Positions 12,598 through 22,327 of a stretch of DNA of 64,000 nt are shown here, piece after piece. The stretch's first letter is position 1; each line of letters opens with the position of its first letter. The notes under the pieces are model-generated. The model did no database searches, was not told the origin of the DNA, and saw only the letters and a list, made by a program, of their open reading frames with translations. The stretch comes from Zea mays (lineage: Eukaryota > Streptophyta > Magnoliopsida > Poales > Poaceae), in contig NC_050102.1 of NCBI RefSeq assembly GCF_902167145.1, positions 992,001 through 1,056,000 on the forward strand, in the 5' to 3' direction. The translations under genes were made by a program, and so were the position numbers.

Positions 12598-12927
12598 TGT
12601 TGGGACCATGCTTCGTCGCCGAAGGTCCTGCAGGAAGAAACAGCTTCGGCTGAAGCTGTCTGCACGTGATGACCGAAGGTTGCTGTTCATGAAGCTTCGG
12701 AACTACAAACCGACTTAAAAGTAGAATGACCTTTTAGTCCATAAGTGTTTGAGTCGTTGTTGTAAGCTTTTATGAGGGGCATGATTGTAATTTCTCATAG
12801 GCTGTGTCTTGTGCCTATAAATAGTGAACAGTATTCCTTTACTGTTCACGCATTCCTGTAATTGCAATCGCATCACTCGGGAATCAATCTTTGCCAAGGC
12901 AGAGCATTTGAGAATGAGTCCCCAACA
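12598..12927 (+). repeat. 5' LTR of the Tat element
   Basis: 330 bp, TGTTGGGACC to CCCCAACA, with a TATA box (TATAAATA) at 12816-12823. It differs from the 3' LTR at five positions counted by eye. Confidence 0.92.
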
Positions 12928-12939
12928 TTGGCGCCCACC
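12928..12939 (+). promoter_or_regulatory. Primer-binding site of the Tat element
   Basis: TTGGCGCCCACC directly follows the 5' LTR. TGG complements the universal CCA tRNA end; I cannot say from memory which tRNA it matches. Confidence 0.6.
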
Positions 12940-12971
12940 TCCGATGAACTCACTTCCACTTTTCTGAGCTA

Positions 12972-13338
12972 ATGGCTTCGTTCAATATTCAAGCTGGAGC
13001 TGCTTCGGTTCCGAAGCTGGTACTCCCGATAACGGGCGGTTCATGTTCAGAACCAGCCAACAAGAAACAGAAGAAGGAAGCACAGAGAAGGGTGCACCAT
13101 GTCGGGGTGCAAGGACCCTTCGTCAAGTCAAGATGGTCTCACATTCCTATTATCTTTTCCCAAGAGGACCTTCAACTCAAGGATTACCCACACAATTATG
13201 CTATGGTTATCTCTTGTGTTATCAAAGGATTTCTGGTCCACAATGTTTTGGTTGATACAGACAGTGCAGCTGATATCATATTTGCTAAGGCCTTCAGACA
13301 GATGCAAGAGCCCGAAGATAAAATTCTTGATGCCACAC
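12972..13338 (+). pseudogene. Gag-deleted gag/protease remnant of the Tat element (5' part)
   Basis: The frame opens at 12972 (MASFNIQ...) and after roughly 50 residues is already in the aspartic protease region (SQEDLQLKDYPHN, then the active-site segment). There is no room for a capsid or nucleocapsid domain, so gag appears deleted. The protease active site reads VDTDSAAD (residues 94-101); retropepsins need Asp-Thr/Ser-Gly, so the Gly is replaced by Asp at residue 97 (codon 13260-13262). The frame is broken at 13338 by the nested Copia and resumes in the same frame after the duplicated CACAC at 22328. Confidence 0.85.
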
Positions 13339-14605
13339 TGAGAGCACCTAGAGGGGGGGGGTGAATAGGTGATCCTGTAAAAACTTAAACTTATAGCCAC
13401 AAAACTTGATTAGGTGTTAGCACAGTTTATGCCAAGTGGCTAGAGAGGAGTCAAAACACAATAACCACAAGAATCCGATCACAGAGATGACACAGTGGTT
13501 ATCCCGTGGTTCGGCCAAGTACAAAACTTGCCTACTCCACGTTGTGGCGTCCCAACGGACGAGAGTTGCACTCAACTCCTCTCAAGTGATCCAATGATCA
13601 ACTTGAATACCACGGTGTTCTTGCTTTTCTTTTCTCAATCCCGTTTGCGAGGAATCTCCACAACTTGGAGCCTCTCGCCCTTACAAAAGATGTTCACAGA
13701 GAATCACAGAGCAAAGGAGGGATTAGCAACTCACACACGACACAAAGATCACAGCAAATACGCACACACAAGACCCAGACTTGAGCTCAAAAGACTAGCA
13801 CACTCGAACGGAGCTCAAATCACTAGAATGTCAAACAAGTGCGCGAGATTGATGTGTGAGTGATCAAGAGTGCTCAAGGAATGCTTGGTGTACTCCTCCA
13901 TGCGCCAAGGGGTCCCTTTTATAGCCCCAAGGCAGCTAGGAGCCGTTGGGAACAAATCTGGAAGGCCATCTTTGCCTTCTGTCTCGTGGCGCACCGGACA
14001 GTCCGGTGCACACCGGACACTGTCCGGTGCCCGATTTGTTTCCATAAAAAGCGAAGCCGACCGTTGCCGACCGTTGCAGATCTGGCGCACCGGACAGTCC
14101 GGTGCACACCGGACAGTCCGGTGCTTCCTTCCGACCGTTGGCTCGGCCACGTGTCGCGCGCCGATCGCGCGGCCGACCGTTGGCCCGGCCGACCGTTGGC
14201 TCACCGGACAGTCCGGTGCACACCGGACAGTCCGGTGAATTTTAGCCGAAGTCGCCGGAGAAAAACCCGAGAGCGGCCTCTTCGGCCGAGGAAGCCTGGC
14301 GCACCGGACACTGTCCGGTGCACCACCGGACACTGTCCGGTGCACCACCGGACAGTCCGGTGCCCCAGACCGAAACAGCCCCTTGGCTGCACACAGCCAA
14401 GTCTTCTCTTCTCTTCTTCTTTCTGTTTCTAACACTTAGACAAATATATTAGTACACAAAACCAATGTACTAAGACTTAGAAACATACCTTTGTTGAAGA
14501 TTTGCACTTTGTTTATCCATGGGCATTGATTTACATTTAAGCACTTGTGTTGACACTCAATCACCAAAATACTTAGAAATGGCCCAAGGGCACATTTCCC
14601 TTTCA
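13339..14605 (-). repeat. 3' LTR of the nested Opie-like Copia
   Basis: 1267 bp. Reading on the plus strand it starts TGAGAGCACC and ends CCCTTTCA. It contains a cluster of CCGGAC palindromes (13990-14365), repeated CCGTTGG motifs, and a minus-strand TATA box (rc of 13916-13923). Chance frames in the palindrome cluster are not genes. Confidence 0.93.
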
Positions 14606-14619
14606 ATCTCCCCCTTTTT
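14606..14619 (-). promoter_or_regulatory. Polypurine tract of the Opie-like Copia
   Basis: Plus strand ATCTCCCCCTTTTT, i.e. AAAAAGGGGGAGAT on the element strand, directly next to the 3' LTR. Confidence 0.85.
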
Positions 14620-15391
14620 GGTGATTTATGCCAACACAACATAAAGCAACCAGAACAAGTGCAAAATCACTTCAAATAAAAACTTAAATTGATTTTGATT
14701 CAATTTTGGCATATATGGATCATCCTTTGCCACCACTTGGTGTGTTTTTGCAAATCAACTCAAATCTCTATCTCTAAGTCAAACACACATGTTGAAGCAT
14801 AAAGAGAGTCATTCCAAAAGAGATTGATCAAAGATATCAAAAACTCCCCCTATTTCCCATAATCAATACTTCTCCCCACAAGAAGCCAATTTTTGACAAG
14901 AGAGACAATAAAAGCTTTTGACAAAACAAAAACTCTATTCTACTATTTTCAAAATCTCTCAAGTGGTAGCTGATCCATTTATCGCTTTGGCCTTTATTTT
15001 CTCCCCCTTTGGCATCAAGCACCAAAACGGGATCAATCTTGGCCTTTTAACCCCATTGCCTCACCAAAGTCTTCAATTAAGAGCAAATGGCAATAAGATT
15101 TCATGAGATGAACTTGGAATTAGTTACCCTCTCATCGGAGTGCAGTGGAAGTCTTTCATGGTCCAAGTCCACCTTTTCCCTTTCAATCCTCCTTCGAGAC
15201 TAAATCAAGCAATCTCAAGCAAATGGTTAGTCTCAAAGGGTCAAGTTGTAACACATCTCCCCCTAAACATGTGCATCACTTTGCAACGGACTTGTGAGGT
15301 CCAGGGAGTGTTGGTACAACTTGAGCACCACAATAAGCAACAAAATGCAGAATGAACCTGATCAAATGCATAAACACATGTATGCTACAAT
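14620..15391 (-). other. Non-coding region between pol and 3' LTR of the Opie-like Copia
   Basis: About 770 bp. Only short chance frames are present, and the segment closely matches 40041-40814 in the second Opie/Ji-like element. I see no env-like gene. Confidence 0.75.
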
Positions 15392-18300
15392 TCAATCCAA
15401 GTTCCGCGAATCTAAGACATTTAGCTCACTACGCAGCCTGCAAAAGGTCTTCTCATCTAGAGGCTTGGTAAAGATATCGGCTAGCTGGTTCTCGGTGCTA
15501 ACATGAAACACTTCGATATCTCCCTTTTGCTGGTGGTCTCTCAAAAAGTGATGCCGGATGTCTATGTGCTTTGTGCGGCTGTGTTCAACAGGATTCTCCG
15601 CCATGCGGATAGCACTCTCATTGTCACATAGGAGTGGGACTTTGCTCAGATTGTAGCCAAAGTCCCTGAGGGTTTGCCTCATCCAAAGTAGTTGCGCGCA
15701 ACACTGTCCTGCGGCAACATACTCTGCCTCAGCGGTGGATAGGGCAACGGAGGTTTGTTTCTTAGAGTTCCATGACACCAGGGACCTTCCTAAGAATTGG
15801 CACGTCCCCGATGTACTCTTCCTATCGACCTTACATCCAGCATAGTCGGAGCCTGAGTATCCAACTAAGTCAAAGGTAGACCCCTTTGGATACCAGAGTC
15901 CGAAGCAAGGCGTAGCAACTAAATATCTAAGAATTCGCTTCACCGCCACTAAGTGACATTCCTTAGGATCGGATTGAAATCTAGCACACATGCATACGCT
16001 AAGCATAATATCCGGTCTACTAGCACATAAGTAAAGCAAAGAACCTATCATTGACCGGTATGCTTTTTGATCAACGGACTTACCTCCTTTGTTGAGGTCG
16101 GTGTGTCCGTCGGTCCCCATTGGCGTCTTTGCGGGCTTGGCGTCCTTCATCCCAAACCGCTTTAGCAGATCTTGCGTGTACTTCGTTTGGGAGATGAAGG
16201 TGCCTTCCTTGAGTTGCTTCACTTGGAACCCAAGGAAGTAGTTCAACTCGCCCATCATCGACATCTCGAATTTCTGCGTCATCACCCTGCTAAACTCTTC
16301 ACAAGACTTTTGATTAGTAGAACCAAATATTATGTCATCGACATAAATTTGGCACACAAACAAATCACCATCACATGTCTTTGTAAAAAGAGTTGGATCG
16401 GCCTTCCCAACCTTGAAAGCATTAGCAAGTAAAAAGTCTCTAAGGCATTCATACCATGCTCTTGGGGCTTGCTTAAGTCCATAGAGCGCCTTAGAGAGCT
16501 TACACACGTGGTCGGGGTACCGTTCATCCTCGAAGCCAGGGGGTTGCTCCACGTACACCTCCTCCTTGATTGGCCCGTTGAGGAAAGCGCTCTTCACATC
16601 CATTTGGAACAACCTGAAAGAATGGTGAGCGGCATATGCTAGCAAGATTCGAATTGACTCTAGCCTAGCCACAGGAGCAAAAGTCTCCTCAAAATCCAAA
16701 CCTGCGACTTGGGCATAACCTTTTGCCACAAGTCGAGCCTTGTTTCTCGTCACCACCCCGTGCTCGTCCTGTTTGTTGCGGAACACCCACTTGGTTCCCA
16801 CAACATTTTGCTTCGGACGAGGCACCAGTGTCCAAACTTCATTGCGCTTGAAATTGTTTAACTCCTCTTGCATGGCCAACACCCAGTCCGGATCTAGCAA
16901 GGCCTCTTCTACCCTGAAAGGCTCAATAGAAGAGACAAAGGAGTAATGCTCACAAAAATTAACTAATCGAGATCGAGTAGTTACTCCCTTGCTAATGTCA
17001 CCCAGAATTTGGTCGACGGGATGATCCCTTTGAATCATCGCTCGAACTTGGGTTGGAGGTGCCGGTTGCACTTCTTCCTCCATCACTTGATTATCTTGTG
17101 CTCCCCCTTGATCAAGCGCCTCCACTTGAGGTACCTGTTCGTCATCTTTGGTTGGGGGATGCACCATAGTTGAGGAAGAAGGTTGATCTCGTTCATCTTG
17201 TTCCTGTGGCCGTACTTCTCCAATCGCCATGGTCCGTATAGCGGCCGTCGGAACATCTTCTTCATCTACATCATCACAATCAACAACTTGCTCTCTTGGA
17301 GAGCCATTAGTCTCATCAAATACAACGTCGCTAGAGACTTCAACCAAACCCGATGATTTGTTGAAGACTCTATACGCCTTTGTATTTGAGTCATAACCTA
17401 ACAAAAACCCTTCTACAGCTTTGGGAGCAAACTTAGAATTTCTACCTTTCTTCACTAGAATGTAGCACTTGCTCCCAAATACACGAAAGTAAGATACATT
17501 GGGTTTGTTACCGGTTAGAAGCTCATACGACGTCTTCTTGAGGAGGCGATGAAGGTAGACCCTGTTGATGGCATGGCAAGCAGTGTTCACGGCTTCCGTC
17601 CAAAAGCACTCGGGGGTCTTGAATTCTCCTAGCATCGTCCTCGCCATGTCAATGAGCGTCCTGTTCTTCCTCTCTACCACACCATTTTGCTGTGGTGTGT
17701 AGGGAGCGGAGAACTCGTGCTTGATCCCTTCTTCTTCAAGGAACTCCTCCACTTGAAGGTTCTTGAATTCGGACCCGTTGTCGCTCCTTATCTTCTTCAC
17801 TTTGAGCTCAAACTCATTTTGAGCCCTCCTGAGGAAGCGCTTGAGGGTCCCTTGGGTTTCAGACTTATCCTGCAAAAAGAACACCCAAGTGAAGCGGGAA
17901 AAGTCATCAACAATAACTAGACCATACTTACTTCCCCCTATGCTTAGATAGGCGACGGGTCCGAAGAGGTCCATATGCAGCAGCTCCAGGGGTCTTGAAG
18001 TGGTCATCACATTCTTGCTGTGATGCGCTCCTCCCACCTGTTTCCCTGCTTGACAAGCTGCACAAGGTCTATCTTTTTCGAATTGAACATTGGTTAGACC
18101 TATCACGTGTTCTCCCTTTAGAAGCTTGTGAAGGTTCTTCATCCCCACATGTGCTAAGCGGCGATGCCACAGCCAGCCCATGCAAGTCTTAGCCATTAAG
18201 CATGCATCTAGACCGGCCTCTTCTTTTGCAAAATCAACTAAATAAAGTTTGCCGTCTAATACACCCTTAAAAGCTAGTGAACCATCACTTCTTCTAAAGA

Positions 18301-18598
18301 CAGACACATCTATATTTGTAAACAGACAGTTATATCCCATATTGCACAATTGACTAACAGATAGTAAATTATATCCTAGTGACTCTACTAAAAACACATT
18401 AGAGATAGAGTGCTCATTAGAAATTGCAATTTTACCTAACCCTTTTACCTTGCCTTGATTCCCATCACCGAATATGATTGAATCTTGGGAATCCTTATTC
18501 TTGACGTAGGAGGTGAACATCTTCTTCTCCCCCGTCATATGGTTTGTGCATCCGCTATCAATAATCCAGCTTGAACCCCCGGATGCATAAACCTGCAA
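15392..18598 (-). CDS. pol: Copia pol polyprotein (protease, integrase, RT, RNase H)
   Basis: An open frame of 1068 codons on the minus strand. Aspartic protease: WIIDSG, with Asp14. GAG-pre-integrase and HHCC zinc region: about residues 140-190 ([10 protein letters not shown], then CAACQAGK). Integrase core about 205-330 ([24 protein letters not shown]). A proline- and acid-rich linker about 425-525. Reverse transcriptase about 600-830 with YVDDIIFG (Tyr752). RNase H near 910-1040 ([17 protein letters not shown]). Integrase before RT is the Copia order. At residue 916 (15851-15853) the first RNase H motif reads YSGSDYAG, whereas the copy at 40815 has YSDSDYAG; the lost Asp is probably catalytic. 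The frame is +1 relative to gag, overlaps the gag end, and has no ATG, so expression needs frameshifting or splicing. Confidence 0.92.
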   Translation of the reverse strand: MQVYASGGSSWIIDSGCTNHMTGEKKMFTSYVKNKDSQDSIIFGDGNQGKVKGLGKIAISNEHSISNVFLVESLGYNLLSVSQLCNMGYNCLFTNIDVSVFRRSDGSLAFKGVLDGKLYLVDFAKEEAGLDACLMAKTCMGWLWHRRLAHVGMKNLHKLLKGEHVIGLTNVQFEKDRPCAACQAGKQVGGAHHSKNVMTTSRPLELLHMDLFGPVAYLSIGGSKYGLVIVDDFSRFTWVFFLQDKSETQGTLKRFLRRAQNEFELKVKKIRSDNGSEFKNLQVEEFLEEEGIKHEFSAPYTPQQNGVVERKNRTLIDMARTMLGEFKTPECFWTEAVNTACHAINRVYLHRLLKKTSYELLTGNKPNVSYFRVFGSKCYILVKKGRNSKFAPKAVEGFLLGYDSNTKAYRVFNKSSGLVEVSSDVVFDETNGSPREQVVDCDDVDEEDVPTAAIRTMAIGEVRPQEQDERDQPSSSTMVHPPTKDDEQVPQVEALDQGGAQDNQVMEEEVQPAPPTQVRAMIQRDHPVDQILGDISKGVTTRSRLVNFCEHYSFVSSIEPFRVEEALLDPDWVLAMQEELNNFKRNEVWTLVPRPKQNVVGTKWVFRNKQDEHGVVTRNKARLVAKGYAQVAGLDFEETFAPVARLESIRILLAYAAHHSFRLFQMDVKSAFLNGPIKEEVYVEQPPGFEDERYPDHVCKLSKALYGLKQAPRAWYECLRDFLLANAFKVGKADPTLFTKTCDGDLFVCQIYVDDIIFGSTNQKSCEEFSRVMTQKFEMSMMGELNYFLGFQVKQLKEGTFISQTKYTQDLLKRFGMKDAKPAKTPMGTDGHTDLNKGGKSVDQKAYRSMIGSLLYLCASRPDIMLSVCMCARFQSDPKECHLVAVKRILRYLVATPCFGLWYPKGSTFDLVGYSGSDYAGCKVDRKSTSGTCQFLGRSLVSWNSKKQTSVALSTAEAEYVAAGQCCAQLLWMRQTLRDFGYNLSKVPLLCDNESAIRMAENPVEHSRTKHIDIRHHFLRDHQQKGDIEVFHVSTENQLADIFTKPLDEKTFCRLRSELNVLDSRNLD

Positions 18599-18605
18599 GG
18601 CAAAT

Positions 18606-21011
18606 TTAGGCTTGGGTTTTAGGTACCCAACTCATGTTGGGTCCTACAAGGTTAGTGCAAATATCCTTAGGGACCCAAATGCAAGTTTTGTCTCCCTTGC
18701 ATTTTGCCCCTAACTTCCTAGCAACAATTTTCTTATCCTTTCTACAAATAGCAAAGGAAGCATTTAAAGCATAATAAATTGTGGAAGGTTCATTTGCTAT
18801 TTTCCTAGGAGCATGAATAACATTCCTTCTAGGCACATGATGAATAGCATTTCTTTTAGGAACAACATTTCTCCTAGTAACATTTCTATCATACACATAA
18901 GAGGAACTAGGAGCAAACATGGTATGAGAATCATAAACATATGAATCATAAGCATCATGACTTACATTTCTAGTTTGTCTTCTATCATGATACAAAAATG
19001 CATGGTTCCTTTTAGCACTAGTAGCCATAGGGGCCTTCCCTTTCTCCTTGGCGGGAATGGGAGCCTTATGGCTTGTTAAGTTCTTAGCTTCTCTCTTGAA
19101 GCCAAGTCCATCCTTAATTGAGGGGTGTCTACCAATTGTGTAGGCATCCCTTGCAAATTTTAGCTTATCGAAATCATTCTTGCTAGTCTTAAGTTGAGCA
19201 TTAAGACTAGCCAGTTCATCATTAAGCTTGGAAATTGAAACTAGGTGTTCACTACAAGCATTAATGTCAAAGTCTTTACACCTAGTACAAATTTCAACAT
19301 GTTCTACACAAGAATTGGATTTGTTTGCTACTTCTAATTTAGCATTTAAATCATTGTTGACACCTTTCAAAGTAGAAATGGTTTCATGACAAGTAGATAG
19401 TTCAAAAGAAAGCATTTCATTTCTCTTAACTTCTAAAGCATAGGATTTTTGTGCCTCAACAAATTTATCATGCTCTTCATACAACAAATCCTCTTGCTTT
19501 TCTAAAAGTATATTCTTTTCATTCAAGGCATCAATTAATTCATTAATTTTGTCTATCTTAGATCTATCTAAGCCCTTGAACAAACATGAATAATCTACTT
19601 CATCCTCATCACTAGATTCGTCCTCACTTGAAGAAGCATAGGTAGAATTGCGAGTACATACCTTCTTCTCTCTTGCCATAAGGCATGTGTGACGCTCGTT
19701 GGGGAAGAGGGTTGATTTGTTGAAGGCGGTGGCGGCGAGTCCTTCATTGTCGGAGTCGGACGAGGAGCAATCCGAGTCCCACTCCTTGCCTAGATGCGCC
19801 TCGCCCTTTGCCTTCTTGTAATGCTTCTTCTTTTCCCTCTTGTTCCCCTTTTCCTGGTCATTATCATTATCAGGACAGTTAGCAATAAAATGACCAAGCT
19901 TACCGCATTTGAAGCATGATCGCTTCCCCTTGGTCTTAGTCTTGCTCGGCTGTCCATTGCGTCCCTTTAGCACCGTCTTGAATCTCTTGATAATGAGGGC
20001 CATTTCTTCTTCATTAAGACCGGCCGCCTCAATTTGCGCCACCTTGCTGGGTAGCGCCTCCTTGTTCCCTGTGGCTTTGAGAGCAAAAGGTTGCGGCTCG
20101 TTGATCGGTCCATTCAAGGCGTCGTCCACATACCTTGCCTCCTTGATCATCATTCGCCCGCTGACGAATTTTCCTAGTACTTCTTCGGGCGACATTTTGG
20201 TGTACCTGGGATTCTCACGAATATTATTCACCAAATGAGGATCAAGAACGGTAAAGGACCTGAGCATTAGTCGGACGACGTCGTGGTCCGTCCATCGCGT
20301 GCTTCCGTAGCTCCTTATTTTGTTGACAAGGGTCTTGAGCCGGTTGTATGTTTGAGTTGGCTCCTCGCCCCTTATCATCGCGAACCGTCCAAGCTCGCCC
20401 TCCACCAACTCCATTTTGGTGAGCAAGGTAGCGTCATTTCCCTCATGAGAGATCTTGAGGGTATCCCAGATTTGCTTGGCGTTATCCAAGCCACTCACTT
20501 TATTATATTCATCCCTGCACAATGAGGCTAGAAGAACAGTAGTAGCTTGTGCATTCTTATGGATTTGCTCATTAATGAATATAGGACTATCCGAACTATT
20601 AAAGTGCATTCCACTATCTACAATCTCCCATATGCTAGGATGGAGAGAGAATAGGTGACTACGCATTTTGTGGCTCCAAAATCCGTAGTCCTCCCCATCA
20701 AAGTGTGGGGGCTTGCCGAGTGGAATAGAAAGCAAATGTGAATTTGAACTTTGCGGAATACGAGAGTAGTCAAAAGAAAAGTTAGAATTAACCGGTTTCC
20801 TTTGTCTGTCGTGGTCGTCGTCCTTTTGGGAAGAAGAGGACTCATCGCTGTCGTAGTAGACGATCTCCTTGATGCGTCTTGTCTTCTTCTTCTTCCCATA
20901 TCTTCGCTTGTGGCCCGAGCCCGAGTCATTGGACTTGTCATCCCTTGGCTCGTTGACGAAGGACTCCTTCTCCTTGTCGTTGATCACAATTCCCTTCCCC
21001 TTAGGATCCAT
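18606..21011 (-). CDS. gag: Copia gag protein with zinc knuckle
   Basis: 801 codons on the minus strand, ATG at 21011 (MDPKGKG), 36 bases downstream of the primer site. The N-terminal 90 residues are charged and basic (KKKKTRR). The conserved Copia gag fold (UBN2-type) follows, roughly residues 100-300, with [14 protein letters not shown] and the [11 protein letters not shown] region. A CCHC zinc knuckle, [14 protein letters not shown], is at residues 366-379. Then come a lysine-rich stretch and a coiled-coil region (about 470-620), and the end is WVPKTQA before TAA at 18606. Gag packages element RNA in cytoplasmic particles. It is intact and resembles the interrupted gag at 44029-58144, with more divergence in the C-terminal half than pol shows. 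Confidence 0.9.
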   Translation of the reverse strand: MDPKGKGIVINDKEKESFVNEPRDDKSNDSGSGHKRRYGKKKKTRRIKEIVYYDSDESSSSQKDDDHDRQRKPVNSNFSFDYSRIPQSSNSHLLSIPLGKPPHFDGEDYGFWSHKMRSHLFSLHPSIWEIVDSGMHFNSSDSPIFINEQIHKNAQATTVLLASLCRDEYNKVSGLDNAKQIWDTLKISHEGNDATLLTKMELVEGELGRFAMIRGEEPTQTYNRLKTLVNKIRSYGSTRWTDHDVVRLMLRSFTVLDPHLVNNIRENPRYTKMSPEEVLGKFVSGRMMIKEARYVDDALNGPINEPQPFALKATGNKEALPSKVAQIEAAGLNEEEMALIIKRFKTVLKGRNGQPSKTKTKGKRSCFKCGKLGHFIANCPDNDNDQEKGNKREKKKHYKKAKGEAHLGKEWDSDCSSSDSDNEGLAATAFNKSTLFPNERHTCLMAREKKVCTRNSTYASSSEDESSDEDEVDYSCLFKGLDRSKIDKINELIDALNEKNILLEKQEDLLYEEHDKFVEAQKSYALEVKRNEMLSFELSTCHETISTLKGVNNDLNAKLEVANKSNSCVEHVEICTRCKDFDINACSEHLVSISKLNDELASLNAQLKTSKNDFDKLKFARDAYTIGRHPSIKDGLGFKREAKNLTSHKAPIPAKEKGKAPMATSAKRNHAFLYHDRRQTRNVSHDAYDSYVYDSHTMFAPSSSYVYDRNVTRRNVVPKRNAIHHVPRRNVIHAPRKIANEPSTIYYALNASFAICRKDKKIVARKLGAKCKGDKTCIWVPKDICTNLVGPNMSWVPKTQA

Positions 21012-21047
21012 CTCTTCGGGCGGTTAGTCCCTTTCTTGAAGAGAACG

Positions 21048-21059
21048 GCTCTGATACCA
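21048..21059 (-). promoter_or_regulatory. Primer-binding site of the Opie-like Copia
   Basis: GCTCTGATACCA on the plus strand is TGGTATCAGAGC on the element strand, two bases from the 5' LTR; it matches initiator tRNA-Met. Confidence 0.85.
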
Positions 21060-21061
21060 AT

Positions 21062-22327
21062 TGAGAGCACCTAGAGGGGGGGGTGAATAGGTGATCCTGT
21101 AAAAACTTAAACTTATAGCCACAAAACTTGATTAGGTGTTAGCACAGTTTATGCCAAGTGGCTAGAGAGGAGTCAAAACACAATAACCACAAGAATCCGA
21201 TCACAGAGATGACACAGTGGTTATCCCGTGGTTCGGCCAAGTACAAAACTTGCCTACTCCATGTTGTGGCGTCCCAACGGACGAGAGTTGCACTCAACTC
21301 CTCTCAAGTGATCCAATGATCAACTTGAATACCACGGTGTTCTTGCTTTTCTTTTCTCAATCCCGTTTGCGAGGAATCTCCACAACTTGGAGCCTCTCGC
21401 CCTTACAAAAGATGTTCACAGAGAATCACAGAGCAAAGGAGGGATTAGCAACTCACACACGACACAAAGATCACAGCGAATACGCACACACAAGACCCAG
21501 ACTTGAGCTCAAAAGACTAGCACACTCGAACGGAGCTCAAATCACTAGAATGTCAAACAAGTGCGCGAGATTGATGTGTGAGTGATCAAGAGTGCTCAAG
21601 GAATGCTTGGTGTACTCCTCCATGCGCCAAGGGGTCCCTTTTATAGCCCCAAGGCAGCTAGGAGCCGTTGGGAACAAATCTGGAAGGCCATCTTTGCCTT
21701 CTGTCTCGTGGCGCACCGGACAGTCCGGTGCACACCGGACACTGTCCGGTGCCCGATTTGTTTCCATAAAAAGCGAAGCCGACCGTTGCCGACCGTTGCA
21801 GATCTGGCGCACCGGACAGTCCGGTGCACACCGGACAGTCCGGTGCTTCCTTCCGACCGTTGGCTCGGCCACGTGTCGCGCGCCGATCGCGCGGCCGACC
21901 GTTGGCCCGGCCGACCGTTGGCTCACCGGACAGTCCGGTGCACACCGGACAGTCCGGTGAATTTTAGCCGAAGTCGCCGGAGAAAAACCCGAGAGCGGCC
22001 TCTTCGGCCGAGGCAGCCTGGCGCACCGGACACTGTCCGGTGCACCACCGGACACTGTCCGGTGCACCACCGGACAGTCCGGTGCCCCAGACCGAAACAG
22101 CCCCTTGGCTGCACACAGCCAAGTCTTCTCTTCTCTTCTTCTTTCTGTTTCTAACACTTAGACAAATATATTAGTACACAAAACCAATGTACTAAGACTT
22201 AGAAACATACCTTTGTTGAAGATTTGCACTTTGTTCATCCATGGGCATTGATTTACATTTAAGCACTTGTGTTGACACTCAATCACCAAAATACTTAGAA
22301 ATGGCCCAAGGGCACATTTCCCTTTCA
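21062..22327 (-). repeat. 5' LTR of the nested Opie-like Copia
   Basis: 1266 bp, nearly identical to 13339-14605, with the TATA box as reverse complement of 21638-21645 and the CCGGAC palindrome cluster at 21715-22085. Confidence 0.93.

Larger units (their letters stand above)
13339..22327 (-). mobile_element. Opie-like SIRE/Maximus Copia retrotransposon, complete (8989 bp)
   Basis: The element lies on the minus strand with LTRs 13339-14605 and 21062-22327 and target duplication CACAC (13334-13338, 22328-22332). In its own orientation: 5' LTR, primer site, gag (801 codons), pol (1068 codons), 0.8 kb of non-coding DNA, polypurine tract, 3' LTR. The LTRs differ by four substitutions and one G-run length by eye, so insertion was very recent. 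It split the protease region of the Tat element. Length and structure fit what I recall of the maize Opie family. All frames are open, but the RNase H has lost a key Asp (see pol). Confidence 0.93.

Noticed and set aside
13990..14365. CRISPR-like array (CACCGGAC...GTCCGGTG repeats with irregular spacers)
   Set aside because: The repeats are palindromes with irregular spacing inside an LTR promoter region, occur in several LTRs, and no cas genes exist; this is plant DNA.
13815..14435. 206- and 190-codon frames on both strands across the palindrome cluster (also at 21537-22157)
   Set aside because: Open frames arise from the CCGGAC repeat units in LTR U3; both strands are open and the peptides are simple repeats of HRTVRC / PDCPV type.
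14620..15391. An env-like gene in the SIRE-type element 3' of pol
   Set aside because: Only short frames occur, with no membrane segments or signal peptide.
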